Of a stretch of 64,000 nucleotides of DNA, positions 51,749 through 60,372 are shown piece by piece. The stretch is from contig JAPSFT010000016.1 in the NCBI GenBank assembly GCA_035063765.1, positions 43,385 to 107,384 on the forward strand. The letters run 5' to 3'. A program made the position numbers and the translations under genes. The stretch's first letter is position 1. Each line of letters starts with the position of its first letter. The notes under the pieces were generated by a model. It made no database searches, had not been told where the DNA came from, and saw only the letters and a program-made list of their open reading frames with translations. The DNA is from Deltaproteobacteria bacterium (GTDB lineage Bacteria; Myxococcota_A; UBA9160; PR03).

Positions 51749-52792
51749 TCAGACCCGACCCGCTGCCCTCCTTGTGGCAACCACGTGCACGGTCGCGCCG
51801 CTCCTCCCGAGCGCCTCGGCCAGCGCGAGCGCGAGCGCGAAGGGCGCGCTGACCGCGAAGGCCAGCAGCAGCAGGCAGCGCGTGGCCCGGCCGAAGGGCG
51901 GCGCCTCGCGCCGCGACCGCTGGTGCAGAACGATGTAGAGCCCGTTGCGAGGCAGGCCGCGGATCTTGTTCAGCGCGCTCTGGATCCAGCCGAACGGGTT
52001 CTGGCGCAGCGAGAAGTGGTGCGACGCGCCGACCTCGAAGCCGAGATCGCCGAGCAGGCGCCGCAGCGCCCGCAGCGGGAAGTGGTGGAGATGGCGCGGC
52101 AGGTCGAGGTGGAACCAGTCGGCCCCGCTCCAGCGCGCCTGCCAGCTCTCGAAGTTCGGTATCGCCACGATCAGGCGTCCTCCCGGCCGGAGCACGCGGT
52201 GCGCCTCCATCAGGGTCGCGCGCGGATCCGGCAGGTGCTCGAGCACGTGCCAGAGGATCACCTCGTCGAAGAACGCGTCCGGATAGCCGGCCGTCCGCAG
52301 GTCCGGCGCGATGCGGATCTCGGCGCGCGGGTGGGCGCCACGCGTCGCCGCGGCGCTCAGCTCGACGCCGTGGACCTCGAGGCCGCGCTCGGCGAGCGGA
52401 CCGAGCACGACGCCGCGCCCGCATCCGACGTCGAGCACGCGCGCGCCCGACGGGAGCCCCCGCGAGAGGAAGCCGATGTGACGCGCACCGACGAGACGCA
52501 CCAGGCGCTCGACCGGAGCCTGGAACTTCGCGCCGGGCTCCCCGTAGTACTCGTCGGGGTAGATGACGCGGATCTCCTGCGCGCCGAGCATCGGATGGAA
52601 ACGCCCGAGGCCACAGCCTTCACACACGACCAGCGGCGCCGCCACACCTTCGACGGCAAAGCGCGGTCGCACGCGCTCCCCGCTGCACACGGGACAGGGG
52701 TCGGTCTCGAGCACCGGCCCACCGAGGCTGCGGATCTCGCGCGCATAGAGCCCCGCGGCGGCATCCGGTTCGCGGGGGGTCTGCTGCGCCAT
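51749..52792 (-). CDS. Class I SAM-dependent methyltransferase with N-terminal zinc motif
   Basis: This 347-aa protein has an N-terminal zinc-ribbon-like pair ('CPVCSGER' ... 'CEGCGLGRF', about residues 33-62), then 'YPDEYYGE', then a SAM-binding Rossmann domain ('RVLDVGCGRGVVLGPLAERG', 'HVLEHLPDPRATLMEAHRVLRPGG') and a C-terminal hydrophobic segment. The layout matches methyltransferases found in cell-surface polysaccharide and methyltransf_13-like clusters (zinc-binding plus SAM domain). The acceptor is unknown; the hydrophobic C-terminus suggests membrane association. Confidence 0.87.
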   Translation of the reverse strand: MAQQTPREPDAAAGLYAREIRSLGGPVLETDPCPVCSGERVRPRFAVEGVAAPLVVCEGCGLGRFHPMLGAQEIRVIYPDEYYGEPGAKFQAPVERLVRLVGARHIGFLSRGLPSGARVLDVGCGRGVVLGPLAERGLEVHGVELSAAATRGAHPRAEIRIAPDLRTAGYPDAFFDEVILWHVLEHLPDPRATLMEAHRVLRPGGRLIVAIPNFESWQARWSGADWFHLDLPRHLHHFPLRALRRLLGDLGFEVGASHHFSLRQNPFGWIQSALNKIRGLPRNGLYIVLHQRSRREAPPFGRATRCLLLLAFAVSAPFALALALAEALGRSGATVHVVATRRAAGRV

Positions 52793-53011
52793 GCAAGCGA
52801 CCGATCGTGGGGGGCGCCGGCGGATTGGTCAAGGGAGCGAGCGGCGGGGCGTCGCCCGGCCGCGATGGCACCCTCCTGGGCGCCGCCGCGCCTCGTCTGC
52901 CGTGGCGGGCGCCTCGAGGTGGGGCTGCCACGAAGTCGAGCGGGATCCGCGTGTCGGGTGTTCGCGGGCGACGCGCCGCCGGGCGAGTCGTGAAGCAAGC
53001 CGACCGGACCC

Positions 53012-53560
53012 GTGGGGGCCGTCGTGCGTGTCGCCGCCGTCCTGGGCCTCGCCACGGGGAGCGCGCTCGCGTTCGCTGCCCTTGCCAACGAACCAGAGCA
53101 GCCGGCACGCGATGTCTCGAAGCTCGACGTGTGCAAGATCCTCGAGCCCGCGGAGGTGACCGCGGCGGCGGGCGGCAGGCTCGTCACCGAGCCCGGCTGC
53201 AACGGCAAGGCCTGCCGGTACGTGATCGCGGTCGCGCGCCACACGGAGAGCCACACGGAGAGCCATCTCGCGAGCATGTACGCCGCCGCACTCGTCGAGT
53301 GCCGTGCTCGCCGCGCAAAGCTCCGAGGAGAAGGGTGGCGAGGTCGCGGCCCGGTGGAACAAGGCCTGGATCGGGCCGCACGCCTCCGCCGGCGGCTTCA
53401 CGCTCGTGGCGGTCCGCCGCGGCGACGTCGCCTTCGACGTGCCGGGCGACCGCCGCGACGTCGTGCAGGCGCTCGCGCCGCGCCTGGCCGCGTCGCGGTG
53501 CTGCCGGGCCGGGGCGCTGGGCAGCGCGGGACCCAGGCGTGGCCCCGGACACGGCAGGGC
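53012..53560 (+). pseudogene. Frameshifted exported protein gene
   Basis: A signal peptide ('VRVAAVLGLATGSALAFAALA') is followed by 'SKLDVCKILEPAEVTAAAGG...CNGKACRYVIAVARH'. About 53290-53305 this frame loses coding character while the next frame takes over with 'LAAQSSEEKGGEVAARWNKAW...GGFTLVAVRRGDVAFDVPGD'. Together they make one coherent protein of about 170 residues with four cysteines, so a single-base indel is likely. The 3' end is uncertain. A 12-nt tandem repeat (HTES-HTES) is just before the break. Either a real pseudogene or a base-call error. Confidence 0.6.
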
Positions 53561-53711
53561 CGGCACCGAAACGAAGCCTCCGTGCTTCGGCCCGCGCAAA
53601 GCGAATTCGGTGTCGCGCTTCTCCGGATGGAGTACGATGCGTGCCGGGAGCGACGCCGTTCGTTTCTCCGGTCGAAGAACGAGCCGCGTGCACCGATCCG
53701 GAGCTGCACGG

Positions 53712-54606
53712 ATGTCCGCACGGCTCGGCTTCTCACCTCGGCTCGTGCTCGCCCTGTCCCTCGTGTTGGCCGCCCCCGCACGTGCCGCAGCTCCCGGCCG
53801 CGGCGACCTCCTGCTCACGACCGGGTCCGGCATCACGTCGCGCATCCTGATCGTGCGCGCTGCGAGCGGCGCCCTCGAGGAGCTCACGCCGCAGGTCGGA
53901 CCGAGCCTGCTCGGCCGGCCGGAAGGCATCACCGTCGGTCCCGACGGCTCGATCTATGTCGCCGACTCCGTGATCGAGCGCCTGCTGCGCATCGATCCCG
54001 ACACCGGCGAGCAGTCCGTCCTCGGTTCGAGCGACATCTTGGGCGGCGGTGCTCCGGTCGTCGTGCCTCGCGCCCGGTGGCTCGATCACGCGCTGAGCCC
54101 GATCCTCGGATTCGACGAGCTCCACGTCACGAGCACCCTCTCGCTGTGGAGGGCCACTCGCAACCCGATCACCGGCTGGAGCGGGGGCCCGGAGACGGAT
54201 CTTCCTGACGAGATCGACAACTTCTTCGACATCGCGGTGGACGACCGGAGCATCGGCGAGCGACCGGTCTATCTGGCGTACGCGATGGGGATAGCCGTGT
54301 ATGCACCGCCGGCACCCTGCTGCGGCTCCCTCTTCACGCCGCCGCTCCTCACGGACGAAGGTGCGCCCGCGTACCACGCCTCGACGAGCGTCGACCTCCT
54401 CGACCCAACGGAGGACGGTCGCATCGTCGTCTCGCAGCCTCGTTCTCACCCGGAGCGGCTCCTCGTGGACGCAGTCGCCGCTCGGGTCGACACTCGCGCT
54501 CAGTGCGTGGTTTGGCGGCATGGCGCACTTCGCGCCCGAGCCGGCGGCCGCTCCGGCCATTGCCGCCGCGGCACTCGCGGCGCTCGCGCTCCGCCGCCGG
54601 AGTTGA
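53712..54606 (+). pseudogene. PEP-CTERM-like exported protein, frameshifted before the tail
   Basis: The ATG begins a signal peptide ('LGFSPRLVLALSLVLAAPARAAA'), followed by an NHL/SMP-30-like beta-propeller sequence ('LGRPEGITVGPDGSIYVADSVIERLLRIDPDTGEQ' split at 20, then 'LDHALSPILGFDELHVTS'). The frame runs past 54606, but the sorting tail 'APEPAAAPAIAAAALAALALRRRS' plus stop is in the +1 frame from about 54490. So one indel near 54480-54510 has split the sorting signal from the protein. The product made from the open frame would lack its anchor. Confidence 0.7.
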
Positions 54607-55108
54607 ACCCCGGGCCGGGTTTGGCACCCGTGGGGCCTCTGGTCGTTGCACGATGTCGTGTCGGGGAACCTCGCCTCCTTCATCCCGGTCCGGGCCGGGC
54701 GGCGACGGCTGCCTCACCGTCGCGACGCCCACCCCGCCGCTAGGGCGCAAGAAGCGCAGGCCAGCCGGATCAGCACCTCGGGGCACGTGGCGTACCGCGT
54801 GCCTCCCCGTCGTCCCCGTGGATCCTCATGCTCTCCCGGTTGCCGCCCGCCGCCTTCCTGTGGCGCCACCCCCCACCCCGGCGCCGTCCCGGGTCGATCG
54901 GACGCGCCGGCCGAGGCTCGAAGTCGGCTGCACGTCACCGCCACCCGGATTCCCACGCTCATCCCACACGCGGACGTTTCTTGGGCTCGTAGGATCGAAG
55001 CTGCAGGAGGCAGATGCCTGCCCCGTGGGGGGTCGATCGGAAGCGAGCGCTCGTTGCGGGATCGCTGGATGACCACCGCACCGAGCCTCGCCTCCGGAAG
55101 ACCGGGCG
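54607..55108. other. Intergenic region with gene debris
   Basis: About 500 nt hold no supported intact gene. They include a fragment resembling the 3' part of the Gre-like gene (annotated separately). The start of the acylase gene lies at the right end; no clear promoter or terminator was seen. Confidence 0.5.
54691..54748 (+). pseudogene. Fragment copy of the Gre-like gene
   Basis: These 58 bases closely match 50161-50220 of the Gre-like gene, differing at roughly seven positions by eye; translated they read 'GPGGDGCLTVATPTPPLGRK' against 'GPGGDGFLTVATPASPLGRA'. The similarity does not continue on either side at the same level. It lies about 85 nt after a PEP-CTERM tail, echoing the order PEP-CTERM gene then Gre-like gene seen at 48.5-50.3 kb. 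Confidence 0.65.
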
Positions 55109-58033
55109 ATGAACGCGGATGTCGGAGCACGAAGGAGTCGAACGACCCTGCCGTCCCTGATCGGCGTCGGCCTGCTGGCGGCGACGCTCACGGCGCCAAG
55201 CTGCCTGCCGCGCGTCGAGCAGACGGAGGTGCCCGGCCTCTCGGCGAAGGTGCAGGTGCACACCGATGCGTTCGGCGTCCCGCACATCAAGGCCCTGTCC
55301 CTCGCCGACGCCTTCCGCGCCCAGGGCTACCTGCACGCGCGCGATCGCTTCTTCCAGATGGACTGGAACCGGCGGCAGGCCGCAGGCCGACTGGCCGAGC
55401 TCGGCGGCTGGCTCTCCCACCTCGCAAGCGACGGAAGGATCCGACTGCTCGGGCTGCGAGCCGCAGCGCAGCGGTCCCACGATGCGCTGGAGCCTGCCGA
55501 GCGGGAGCTGCTCGACGCCTATGCCGCGGGGGTGAATGCGTGGCTGACCACCCACCCCCTGCCGCCCGAGTACGCGGTCCTGGAGGTCTCGGTCGTCGAG
55601 CCCTGGACGGGGCTCGATTCCCTCCTGCTCGGCAAGGCGCTCGTCGCGAGCCTCAACGGACCCCGCCTCTGGGAGATCGGCGAAACGGCGGCCTTCCAGG
55701 ACTACGTCGACGTGCTCGGCGAGGAGGCGGCTCGGCTCGTCTACCCGAACGAGCTGGGACGCTTCGCGCCCTGGGTTCCTCGCGCGACGGTGCCCGATGC
55801 CCGGGGCATTCCCCTCGCGAGCCTGCGCCGGCTGGCGCCCCTCGCACGGGGACCGGGCTCGAGCCTCGCACTGGCGCACCGGGTCCGCTCCCGAGCCGCG
55901 GCGACGGGCTTCCTCGCAGACGCGCTGAGCCGCCCCGAAGAGCGCTGGGGCAGCAACGCCTGGGGCGTGGCGTCCGCTCACAGCGCGACCGGTGGGCCGC
56001 TGGTCGCGGGCGATCCGCATTTCGGCGGCTCCGCTCCGGCGGTCGGCTACGAAGTCCATCTCGTGGCGCGCAACGATGGACGGGGACGAGCGCTCAACGC
56101 GAGCGGCGGATCGGTGCCGGGGATCCCCGGAATCTTGTTGGGCGGGCAGACGTCCCGACTGGCGTGGGCGGTCACCCTGTTCGCGCCCGACATCTCGGAC
56201 GTCTTCCGCGACCGGCTCGTCCGGGACGATCCGTCCTGCCCTGCGCGGCTGTGCATCGACTCGGCGGGAGAGCTCCATCCGGTCGAGGAGCGCTCCGAGG
56301 CCTACCGGCTCAACGTCGCCGGCGATGGGATTGCGGACAATGCGATCGACGCGACCCCGATCGTGAGGGCGCTCGCGCCGCAGGCGGTGGACGTGCTGCG
56401 CGTGCCCTTCCGGAGCTTCGGGCCGGTGGTCGAGGTCGCGGACCGCAGCGTCCTCGCCGGAGGGTCGGCGACGGAGACCACGGTGCTCACGCTCCAGTGG
56501 TCGGGTCTGCACGCGGACCGGGCGACGCGCTGGGCCCTCGACATCCTGCGCGCCCGGGACGTCTTCGAGTTCGAGCGGGCCGTCGCGTGGCTGACGTGGG
56601 CGGGGATCCACCACGTGGTCGCCGACGTGGGCGGGAACCTCGCCTACTACGCCGGCGGTGAGATCCCGCTGCGCGCGGACCTGGAGGCCAGCGCCCCGCT
56701 CGACGGCATGCCGCCCTGGTGGATCCGCGACGGCTCGGGCGCCGCCAACTGGGTGCCGGATCCCGCGCGCTCGCAGGGGCAGGCGCTGCCGTTCGCGGTG
56801 CTCCCGCGGGAGGAGATGCCGCGGATCGTGAATCCTCCCGCCGGCTTCGTGGTGAACTGCAACGAGGACCCCCTGGGCTTCGCCGTGGACAACGACCTCC
56901 TGAACCACCGGCGGCCCTCGAAGCCCGAGGCGATCCCCTACCTCGGCGATCTGGGCACGCGCGGGCTGCGCAACGGCCGAGTGACTCAGATGCTGCGCGA
57001 GAAGATCGACGTCGGGCACGAGCTTTCGCTCGACGACATGAAGCGCATCCAGGCGGACACCCGGGCGCTCCACGCGGAGATCCTGGTCCCCCATCTGCTC
57101 GCCGCCTTCGAGTCCGCGCAGCGGCCCGGCGCGCCGCAGCCGCTCGCGGGCTTCGCCGCGGACCCTCGCATCGCAGAGGCGATCGCTCGCCTGGCGGCGT
57201 GGGACTTCTCGCACCCGACCGGGATTCCCGAGGGCTACGACACGAGCGACGTCGGAGGGGTGCGGACACCGGAGGTGAGCGAGGCGGAGGCGGAGGCGAG
57301 CGTCGCCGCCACGCTCTACGAGGTCTGGGTCATCAAGCTCGTGAAGCAGCTCAGCGCCACCATCGAGTCGCTCGGCTTGATGCCCTACGTGCCCCTCCAG
57401 CTCCTCGTGTCGCTGCTTCCGCAGGAGCCGTTCACGGGGGTCGGCGCCTCGGGCGTCGACTACTTCCCGGAGCCCGCCGAGCTCGCGGAGGCCGGGGATC
57501 GGCGCGACGCGGTCTTCCTCGGCGTGCTGCGCGACACCCTCGACGCGCTGCCCGGCCCGGCCTACGCCGCGGCCTTCGCGGGCTCGACCGATCAGGACGA
57601 CTACCGCTGGGGCAAGCTGCACCGGATCGTGCTGCCCCACCCGCTCGGCGGCTCGTCGTCGATTCCGCCGGCGGGCGGCTTCGTCGACCTCGCGCCGACG
57701 CTTCCGGGACTCGCTCGCGACGGGACCTGGGATTCCGTCAACGTCGCGGCGGGCCCGGGCCTGCCGGACGGCGCCAACGAGTGGCTCAGCACGGGGAACC
57801 TTCCTCTCGCGAGCTTCCGGCACGTGCATGCGCTGCTGCGCGCGCCGCGATCGGGATCGAGGGTGCGCGGATACGCCGCGCTTGCCGGGAGAGCGTCGGA
57901 GGATCCTGGGGATCCGCTCTACGCCTCGCAGCTCCCGCTGTGGCTCACCGTCGACTACCACCCCGTCCCGATGTCCCATCCCCAGGTCCGCGCGGCGGCG
58001 AAGCGGGTGGAGCTCTTCGTGCCGGCGCCGTGA
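55109..58033 (+). CDS. Penicillin acylase-family (Ntn) amidohydrolase
   Basis: This 974-aa exported hydrolase of the penicillin G/AHL acylase family has an N-terminal signal with a possible lipobox ('LTAPSC'), then an alpha domain ('VQVHTDAFGVPHIKALSLADAFRAQGYLHARDRFFQMDWNRR' split at 20, residues about 48-90). The autocatalytic cleavage site is before Ser282 in 'RWGSNAWGV', which becomes the N-terminal nucleophile of the beta chain. 'ADPHFG'-like ('GDPHFGGSAP') and 'GIPGILLGGQTSRLAWAVT' are family motifs. Possible substrates are acyl-homoserine lactones, beta-lactams or other N-acyl compounds; none can be chosen from sequence. Confidence 0.92.
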   Translation: MNADVGARRSRTTLPSLIGVGLLAATLTAPSCLPRVEQTEVPGLSAKVQVHTDAFGVPHIKALSLADAFRAQGYLHARDRFFQMDWNRRQAAGRLAELGGWLSHLASDGRIRLLGLRAAAQRSHDALEPAERELLDAYAAGVNAWLTTHPLPPEYAVLEVSVVEPWTGLDSLLLGKALVASLNGPRLWEIGETAAFQDYVDVLGEEAARLVYPNELGRFAPWVPRATVPDARGIPLASLRRLAPLARGPGSSLALAHRVRSRAAATGFLADALSRPEERWGSNAWGVASAHSATGGPLVAGDPHFGGSAPAVGYEVHLVARNDGRGRALNASGGSVPGIPGILLGGQTSRLAWAVTLFAPDISDVFRDRLVRDDPSCPARLCIDSAGELHPVEERSEAYRLNVAGDGIADNAIDATPIVRALAPQAVDVLRVPFRSFGPVVEVADRSVLAGGSATETTVLTLQWSGLHADRATRWALDILRARDVFEFERAVAWLTWAGIHHVVADVGGNLAYYAGGEIPLRADLEASAPLDGMPPWWIRDGSGAANWVPDPARSQGQALPFAVLPREEMPRIVNPPAGFVVNCNEDPLGFAVDNDLLNHRRPSKPEAIPYLGDLGTRGLRNGRVTQMLREKIDVGHELSLDDMKRIQADTRALHAEILVPHLLAAFESAQRPGAPQPLAGFAADPRIAEAIARLAAWDFSHPTGIPEGYDTSDVGGVRTPEVSEAEAEASVAATLYEVWVIKLVKQLSATIESLGLMPYVPLQLLVSLLPQEPFTGVGASGVDYFPEPAELAEAGDRRDAVFLGVLRDTLDALPGPAYAAAFAGSTDQDDYRWGKLHRIVLPHPLGGSSSIPPAGGFVDLAPTLPGLARDGTWDSVNVAAGPGLPDGANEWLSTGNLPLASFRHVHALLRAPRSGSRVRGYAALAGRASEDPGDPLYASQLPLWLTVDYHPVPMSHPQVRAAAKRVELFVPAP

Positions 58034-58052
58034 TCCCACGTGCGCAGCCGCC

Positions 58053-58199
58053 TCAGCCGCCGCCGAAGGCCGCGCGGGCGATGCCGGGGCGGGAGGCGGC
58101 GAGGAGGAGGTCGCCGCCGGTCTCGCTGAGGTCGCCGAGGCGGGCGGCGAGGGCGTCGGCGCGCAGCTGGGTCCTGGTCAGGTGCACGGCGTGTACCAT
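58053..58199 (-). CDS. Possible small protein, 48 aa
   Basis: A short open frame starts with ATG and reads 'MVHAVHLTRTQLRADALAA', divergent from the next gene with only 6 nt between starts. No ribosome-binding site is clear and no family is recognised. It is listed only because it covers an otherwise empty stretch. Confidence 0.2.
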   Translation of the reverse strand: MVHAVHLTRTQLRADALAARLGDLSETGGDLLLAASRPGIARAAFGGG

Positions 58200-58205
58200 C
58201 GCCGC

Positions 58206-58655
58206 ATGCGAGGAGCCCGGACGCTCTGGCTGCCGTGGGCTGTGGCGTTCGCCACGGTCCTCGCGTTGCTGGCGCTGCCCGCCTTCCTCGCGCAGCGGGC
58301 GCAGCCGTGGTACGAGGCCCAGATCGCGGTGGCGCGCTTCACGCTGGCGATCCTCGCGCTCGTCGCCGCCGTCGGCACCTTCGCGCTGCGCGAGTCGCTC
58401 GTCCTGCGCGACGTGCGAGAGGGCCGGCTCGACCCGGCGACGCCGGCCGGGATGGCTCGGCTGCGGGTGCGCTTCCTCGCGCTCTGGGCGCTGTGCGCGG
58501 CGGTCGGCGCGCTCGGAGGCGTGCTCGCGTACGGCTCGGGCCAGCCCGCGCGTGGCTGGCCGTACCTGATCGGCGCCGCCGTCCTCCTCGTGCTGCACGC
58601 GCCCTGGGCGGGCTTCCTGCGCCGCGTTCGCGTGGGAGATGCGGGCGCCAGCTAG
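58206..58655 (+). CDS. Small membrane protein, four TM segments
   Basis: This 149-aa protein has four hydrophobic segments: 'LWLPWAVAFATVLALLALPAF', 'FTLAILALVAAVGTFAL', 'FLALWALCAAVGALGGVLA' and 'WPYLIGAAVLLVLHAPWAGFL' (each quoted in part). It has a charged loop 'RESLVLRDVREGRLDP' between the second and third. No family is recognised. The start is uncertain: no good ribosome-binding site lies before the ATG, and in-frame GTGs lie a few codons upstream. Confidence 0.6.
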   Translation: MRGARTLWLPWAVAFATVLALLALPAFLAQRAQPWYEAQIAVARFTLAILALVAAVGTFALRESLVLRDVREGRLDPATPAGMARLRVRFLALWALCAAVGALGGVLAYGSGQPARGWPYLIGAAVLLVLHAPWAGFLRRVRVGDAGAS

Positions 58656-58843
58656 CGCCTGCGCGGCAGCGCGCTTCCCGACGCGAGCCCGGGGTCCAGC
58701 CGGCCCAGGCCGCGCCGGCCGGGCAGTCTCCACCCGGGGCCGGAGCGGCACGGGATCTGCAAAAGGCTCCATCCAAGGCCCCGCAGCGGCCCGGTCGCGT
58801 CGTCGCTGGGACGGAGGGCCACAGGCGGGACAGGAAGGGCCGC

Positions 58844-59278
58844 ATGACCGAGTTCACGCCGGGATCCGCGCTCGCCGGAGGGGCCTTGATCGGCGCGGCG
58901 TCGGGGTGGCTGCTCCTCGCCGACGGTAGGATCGCCGGCGTGTCGGGCATCCTCGGCGGCGCGCTCGGGCCGGCCGCGGCCGGCGAGCGGCGCTGGCGGG
59001 TCGCGTTCCTGCTCGGCCTGCCGGCGGGCTTCCTGCTGCACGCCTGGGTCGCGGGCGCGCCGGCGCCGGTGCAGATCGAGTCGCCGCTGCTCGTGCTCGT
59101 GGCGGCGGGGCTGCTGGTCGGGTTCGGCACGCGGCTCGGAAGCGGCTGCACGAGCGGCCACGGGATCTGCGGCGTCGCGCGCGCGTCGCCGCGCTCGCTG
59201 GCCGCGACCGCGACGTTCCTGGCGTCCGGCTTCGCGACGGTGTTCGCGTGGCGGCACCTGCTGGGTGGCGGGTCGTGA
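58844..59278 (+). CDS. YeeE/YedE-family membrane protein (sulfur transport), first half
   Basis: This 144-aa inner-membrane protein of the YeeE/YedE group imports thiosulfate or related sulfur compounds; the short, split form is known. The family motif with conserved cysteines is 'GTRLGSGCTSGHGICGVAR' near residue 105. 'ALIGAASGWLLLADGRIAGVSGI' is the usual first half. ATG with AGGAAGG upstream. The stop overlaps the GTG of the partner gene by 4 nt. Confidence 0.88.
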   Translation: MTEFTPGSALAGGALIGAASGWLLLADGRIAGVSGILGGALGPAAAGERRWRVAFLLGLPAGFLLHAWVAGAPAPVQIESPLLVLVAAGLLVGFGTRLGSGCTSGHGICGVARASPRSLAATATFLASGFATVFAWRHLLGGGS

Positions 59279-59703
59279 TCCGCGTCGCAGCCGCAGCGGC
59301 GGCCGGCGTCGTCTTCGGCGTCGGGCTCGCAATCTCGGAGATGGTGAACCCGGCCAAGGTTCTCGCCTTCCTCGACCTCGCCGGGCACTGGGATCCGAGC
59401 CTCGCGCTCGTGATGGGCGGAGGGCTCGTGGTCGCCGCGCCGGCCTTCGCGTGGGCGCGCCGGGCTTCGGCGCGCCCGCTGTTCGCGGACGGCTTCCAGA
59501 TCCCCGAGCGGGGCGCGATCGATGGGCGCCTGCTCGGCGGCGCGGCGATCTTCGGTGTCGGATGGGGGCTCGGCGGGCTGTGCCCGGGGCCCGCGCTCGC
59601 CGGCCTCGCCGCGGGCGAGCCGCGCCTGTGGATCTTCGTCCTGGCCATGGCGGCCGGCGCCCTCGTGCACGACGGCTGGGTCGCCGCGCGGAGCCGACCG
59701 TGA
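59275..59703 (+). CDS. YeeE/YedE-family membrane protein, second half (DUF6691-like)
   Basis: This is the partner of the preceding gene (142 aa), with four hydrophobic segments and the family features 'FGVGLAISEMVNPAKVLAFLDLAG' and 'GVGWGLGGLCPGPALAGLA', where the Cys follows the GLGG pattern. The pair should form one transporter. It overlaps both neighbours by 4 nt; the downstream gene is a metallo-beta-lactamase relic that in relatives encodes a persulfide dioxygenase-like enzyme. Confidence 0.87.
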   Translation: MIRVAAAAAAGVVFGVGLAISEMVNPAKVLAFLDLAGHWDPSLALVMGGGLVVAAPAFAWARRASARPLFADGFQIPERGAIDGRLLGGAAIFGVGWGLGGLCPGPALAGLAAGEPRLWIFVLAMAAGALVHDGWVAARSRP

Positions 59704-59990
59704 GGCTCCAGCCCTTCCACGACCCGCGTACCGCGACGCTCAGCTACGTCGTCGCGGACGAGGAGAGCCGTGTCGCGCCGGTGATCGAAGCCGTCGCCGG
59801 CTTCGACCCGCGCACCGCCCGGCTCTCGCACGTGTCCTGCGAGGCGATGGCGCGCTGGATCGACGAGCAACGGCTCGCGGTGCCGTAGGTCCGCGACACC
59901 CAAGCCCAAGCCGGCCACCTCTCCGGCATGCCGTACCTCCGCGAGCGCTCCGGCGGGCGGGGCGCGATCGGATGGTCAGGTGCTCCCGTC
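59700..59990 (+). pseudogene. Decayed MBL-fold hydrolase (persulfide dioxygenase-like)
   Basis: The GTG start overlaps the transporter gene. The frame reads 'LQPFHDPRTATLSYVVADE' and 'CEAMARWIDEQRLAV', the N-terminus of the persulfide dioxygenase-type MBL family, then hits TAG at 59886-59888. Beyond the stop, in the same frame, homology continues as 'RDTQAQAGHLSGMPYLRERSGGRGAIG', where relatives have 'ETHVHADHLSGAPYLR'. Both leading metal-ligand histidines are Gln and the Asp is Gly, then homology ends. Stop, lost ligands and truncation mean a dead gene. Confidence 0.78.
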
Positions 59991-60001
59991 CCGCGCGCTC
60001 T

Positions 60002-60019
60002 CCCCCGGTCCGCCGGGGG
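60002..60019. terminator. Strong short hairpin
   Basis: A perfect 7-bp stem CCCCCGG/CCGGGGG with a TCCG loop lies at the end of the MBL relic. It is probably the terminator of the transporter operon; no T-run follows. Confidence 0.5.
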
Positions 60020-60030
60020 GATTGCATTGG

Positions 60031-60046
60031 TAGTGAGTGTTCACTA
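60031..60046. promoter_or_regulatory. Operator-like palindrome upstream of the TetR relic
   Basis: TAGTGA-GTGT-TCACTA has perfect 6-bp arms with a 4-bp spacer, AT-rich for this genome. Its size and AGTGA/TCACT arms resemble TetR-family operators. It lies 30 nt upstream of the GTG of the TetR relic, the standard position for autoregulation. Confidence 0.6.
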
Positions 60047-60076
60047 TAAGTCCTCCCCGACGCAGGGAGAGGCGAC

Positions 60077-60372
60077 GTGGCGCGGCGCGCGGGCGAAGAG
60101 GCGACCTCGCAGGCCCCGGAACGGGAGGGCCGAAGGCCCGGCGCGCCGCCCGACGCGCGGCTCCCGGGCGCCGGGAGCGGATCCTCGCGAGCGCCGGCTC
60201 CGTCTTCGCGACGACCCCGAGATCGGCCGCGCCGTGAGCGGGATCGGCCTTCTCCCTCGACCTCGTCCACATGCTCGGGATCGGCGGCGAGCCCGATCGC
60301 ACGAAGCTCGAAGGCTGGGGCTCGCTCGACCTCGACCCGGTCGCGGGCCGTCCCGCGAGGGAGCGGACATGA
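60077..60372 (+). pseudogene. TetR-family regulator relic
   Basis: A GTG with a good ribosome-binding site (GGGAGAGG) starts 'MARRAGEEATSQAPEREG'; after a frame change the helix-turn-helix lead-in 'RRERILASAGSVFATTP' appears, then stop codon 60235-60237. In that same second frame, homology-like sequence 'AFSLDLVHMLGIGGEPDR...LEGWGSLDLDP' resumes and ends in TGA overlapping the next gene's ATG (ATGA). A TetR protein is about 190-210 aa; here most of the ligand-binding domain is gone. Frameshift, stop and internal deletion all point to decay. Confidence 0.65.

Noticed and set aside
54607..54660. Possible sigma-54-like GG-N10-GC near a GGCAC motif
   Set aside because: The -12 part lacks TTGC and there is no gene start at a suitable distance.
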